NCBI GenBank assembly: GCA_031259205.1
Contig: JAIRLS010000046.1
Coordinates: 1 to 5,470 of the forward strand
Direction of reading: 5' to 3'
From: Bacteroidales bacterium
Lineage (GTDB): Bacteria; Bacteroidota; Bacteroidia; Bacteroidales; UBA4181
Length of the DNA stretch: 5,470 nt
A program made the translations under genes and the position numbers. The notes beneath the pieces are model-generated. The model searched no databases. It was not told where the DNA came from and saw nothing but the letters and a program-made list of their open reading frames with translations. Shown here piece by piece: positions 5,450-5,470 of the stretch. How positions within the stretch are numbered: position 1 is the first letter of the stretch; every line of letters begins with the position of its first letter.

Positions 5450-5470
5450 ATAGCACCTCAAAAAAAGAAT
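5450..5470 (-). repeat. Right 21-bp inverted repeat (reaches window edge)
   Basis: ATAGCACCTC, seven As and GAAT form the exact reverse complement of 5037-5057. It ends at the last base of the window, so the repeat may be longer. If the match continues outward it would include a copy of the hairpin at 5021-5041, making a terminator for minus-strand transcription. Confidence 0.85.

Larger units (their letters stand above)
5037..5470. mobile_element. MITE-like noncoding element bounded by 21-bp perfect inverted repeats
   Basis: A 21-bp sequence at 5037-5057 (ATTC, seven Ts, GAGGTGCTAT) recurs exactly as its reverse complement at 5450-5470, bounding 434 bp. Inside, in order, are two tandem REP-like 27-mers (5091-5144), a two-hairpin module (5168-5216), a nested palindrome (5237-5315), a small hairpin, and the two-hairpin module again in inverted orientation (5343-5391). 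No transposase is present, so if mobile it would depend on an enzyme supplied elsewhere. The repeat may continue past the window edge and no target-site duplication can be checked. An intergenic array of several separate repeats is the main alternative. Confidence 0.5.

Overview
This is a chromosomal window from a member of the Bacteroidota, most likely Bacteroidales. Three things point there. The promoters match the Bacteroidota sigma-ABfr type (a TTTG-like -33 box, about 20 bp, then TAnnTTTG at -7). No start codon has a Shine-Dalgarno sequence. The gene content fits too: exported lipoprotein glycosidases for plant-type glycans, and an NrnA-like phosphoesterase coupled to a GldI-type FKBP lipoprotein.

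Layout. Positions 1-794 (minus strand) hold the first 264 residues of a GH95-family fucosidase/L-galactosidase that runs off the left edge. An AT-rich divergent promoter region (795-982) separates it from a plus-strand GH127 (DUF1680) cysteine glycosidase lipoprotein at 983-3028. Together they look like part of a carbohydrate-utilisation locus that removes L-sugars (L-fucose or L-galactose, and L-arabinofuranose or aceric acid). No SusC/SusD, sulfatase or regulator is visible, so the substrate stays open. A 298-bp spacer (3029-3326) carries two degraded dispersed-repeat fragments and then a well-formed promoter for a two-gene operon. That operon is a DHH/DHHA1 phosphoesterase of the NrnA type (3327-4349), overlapped by 11 bp by an FKBP-type prolyl-isomerase-like lipoprotein (4339-4899).

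The last 571 bp (4900-5470) contain no credible gene but are densely structured, and they are the most unusual part of the window. A perfect 21-bp inverted repeat bounds 5037-5470, a 434-bp MITE-like unit. Inside are two tandem 27-bp REP-like repeats (GTAG followed by a hairpin). A 49-nt two-hairpin module also occurs twice in inverted orientation, and the two copies differ in their stems only by compensatory base-pair changes. Between those copies lies a nested 79-nt palindrome. This looks like a non-autonomous mobile or structured-RNA element. No transposase is in view, and the right boundary coincides with the window edge, so its true end and any target-site duplication cannot be judged.
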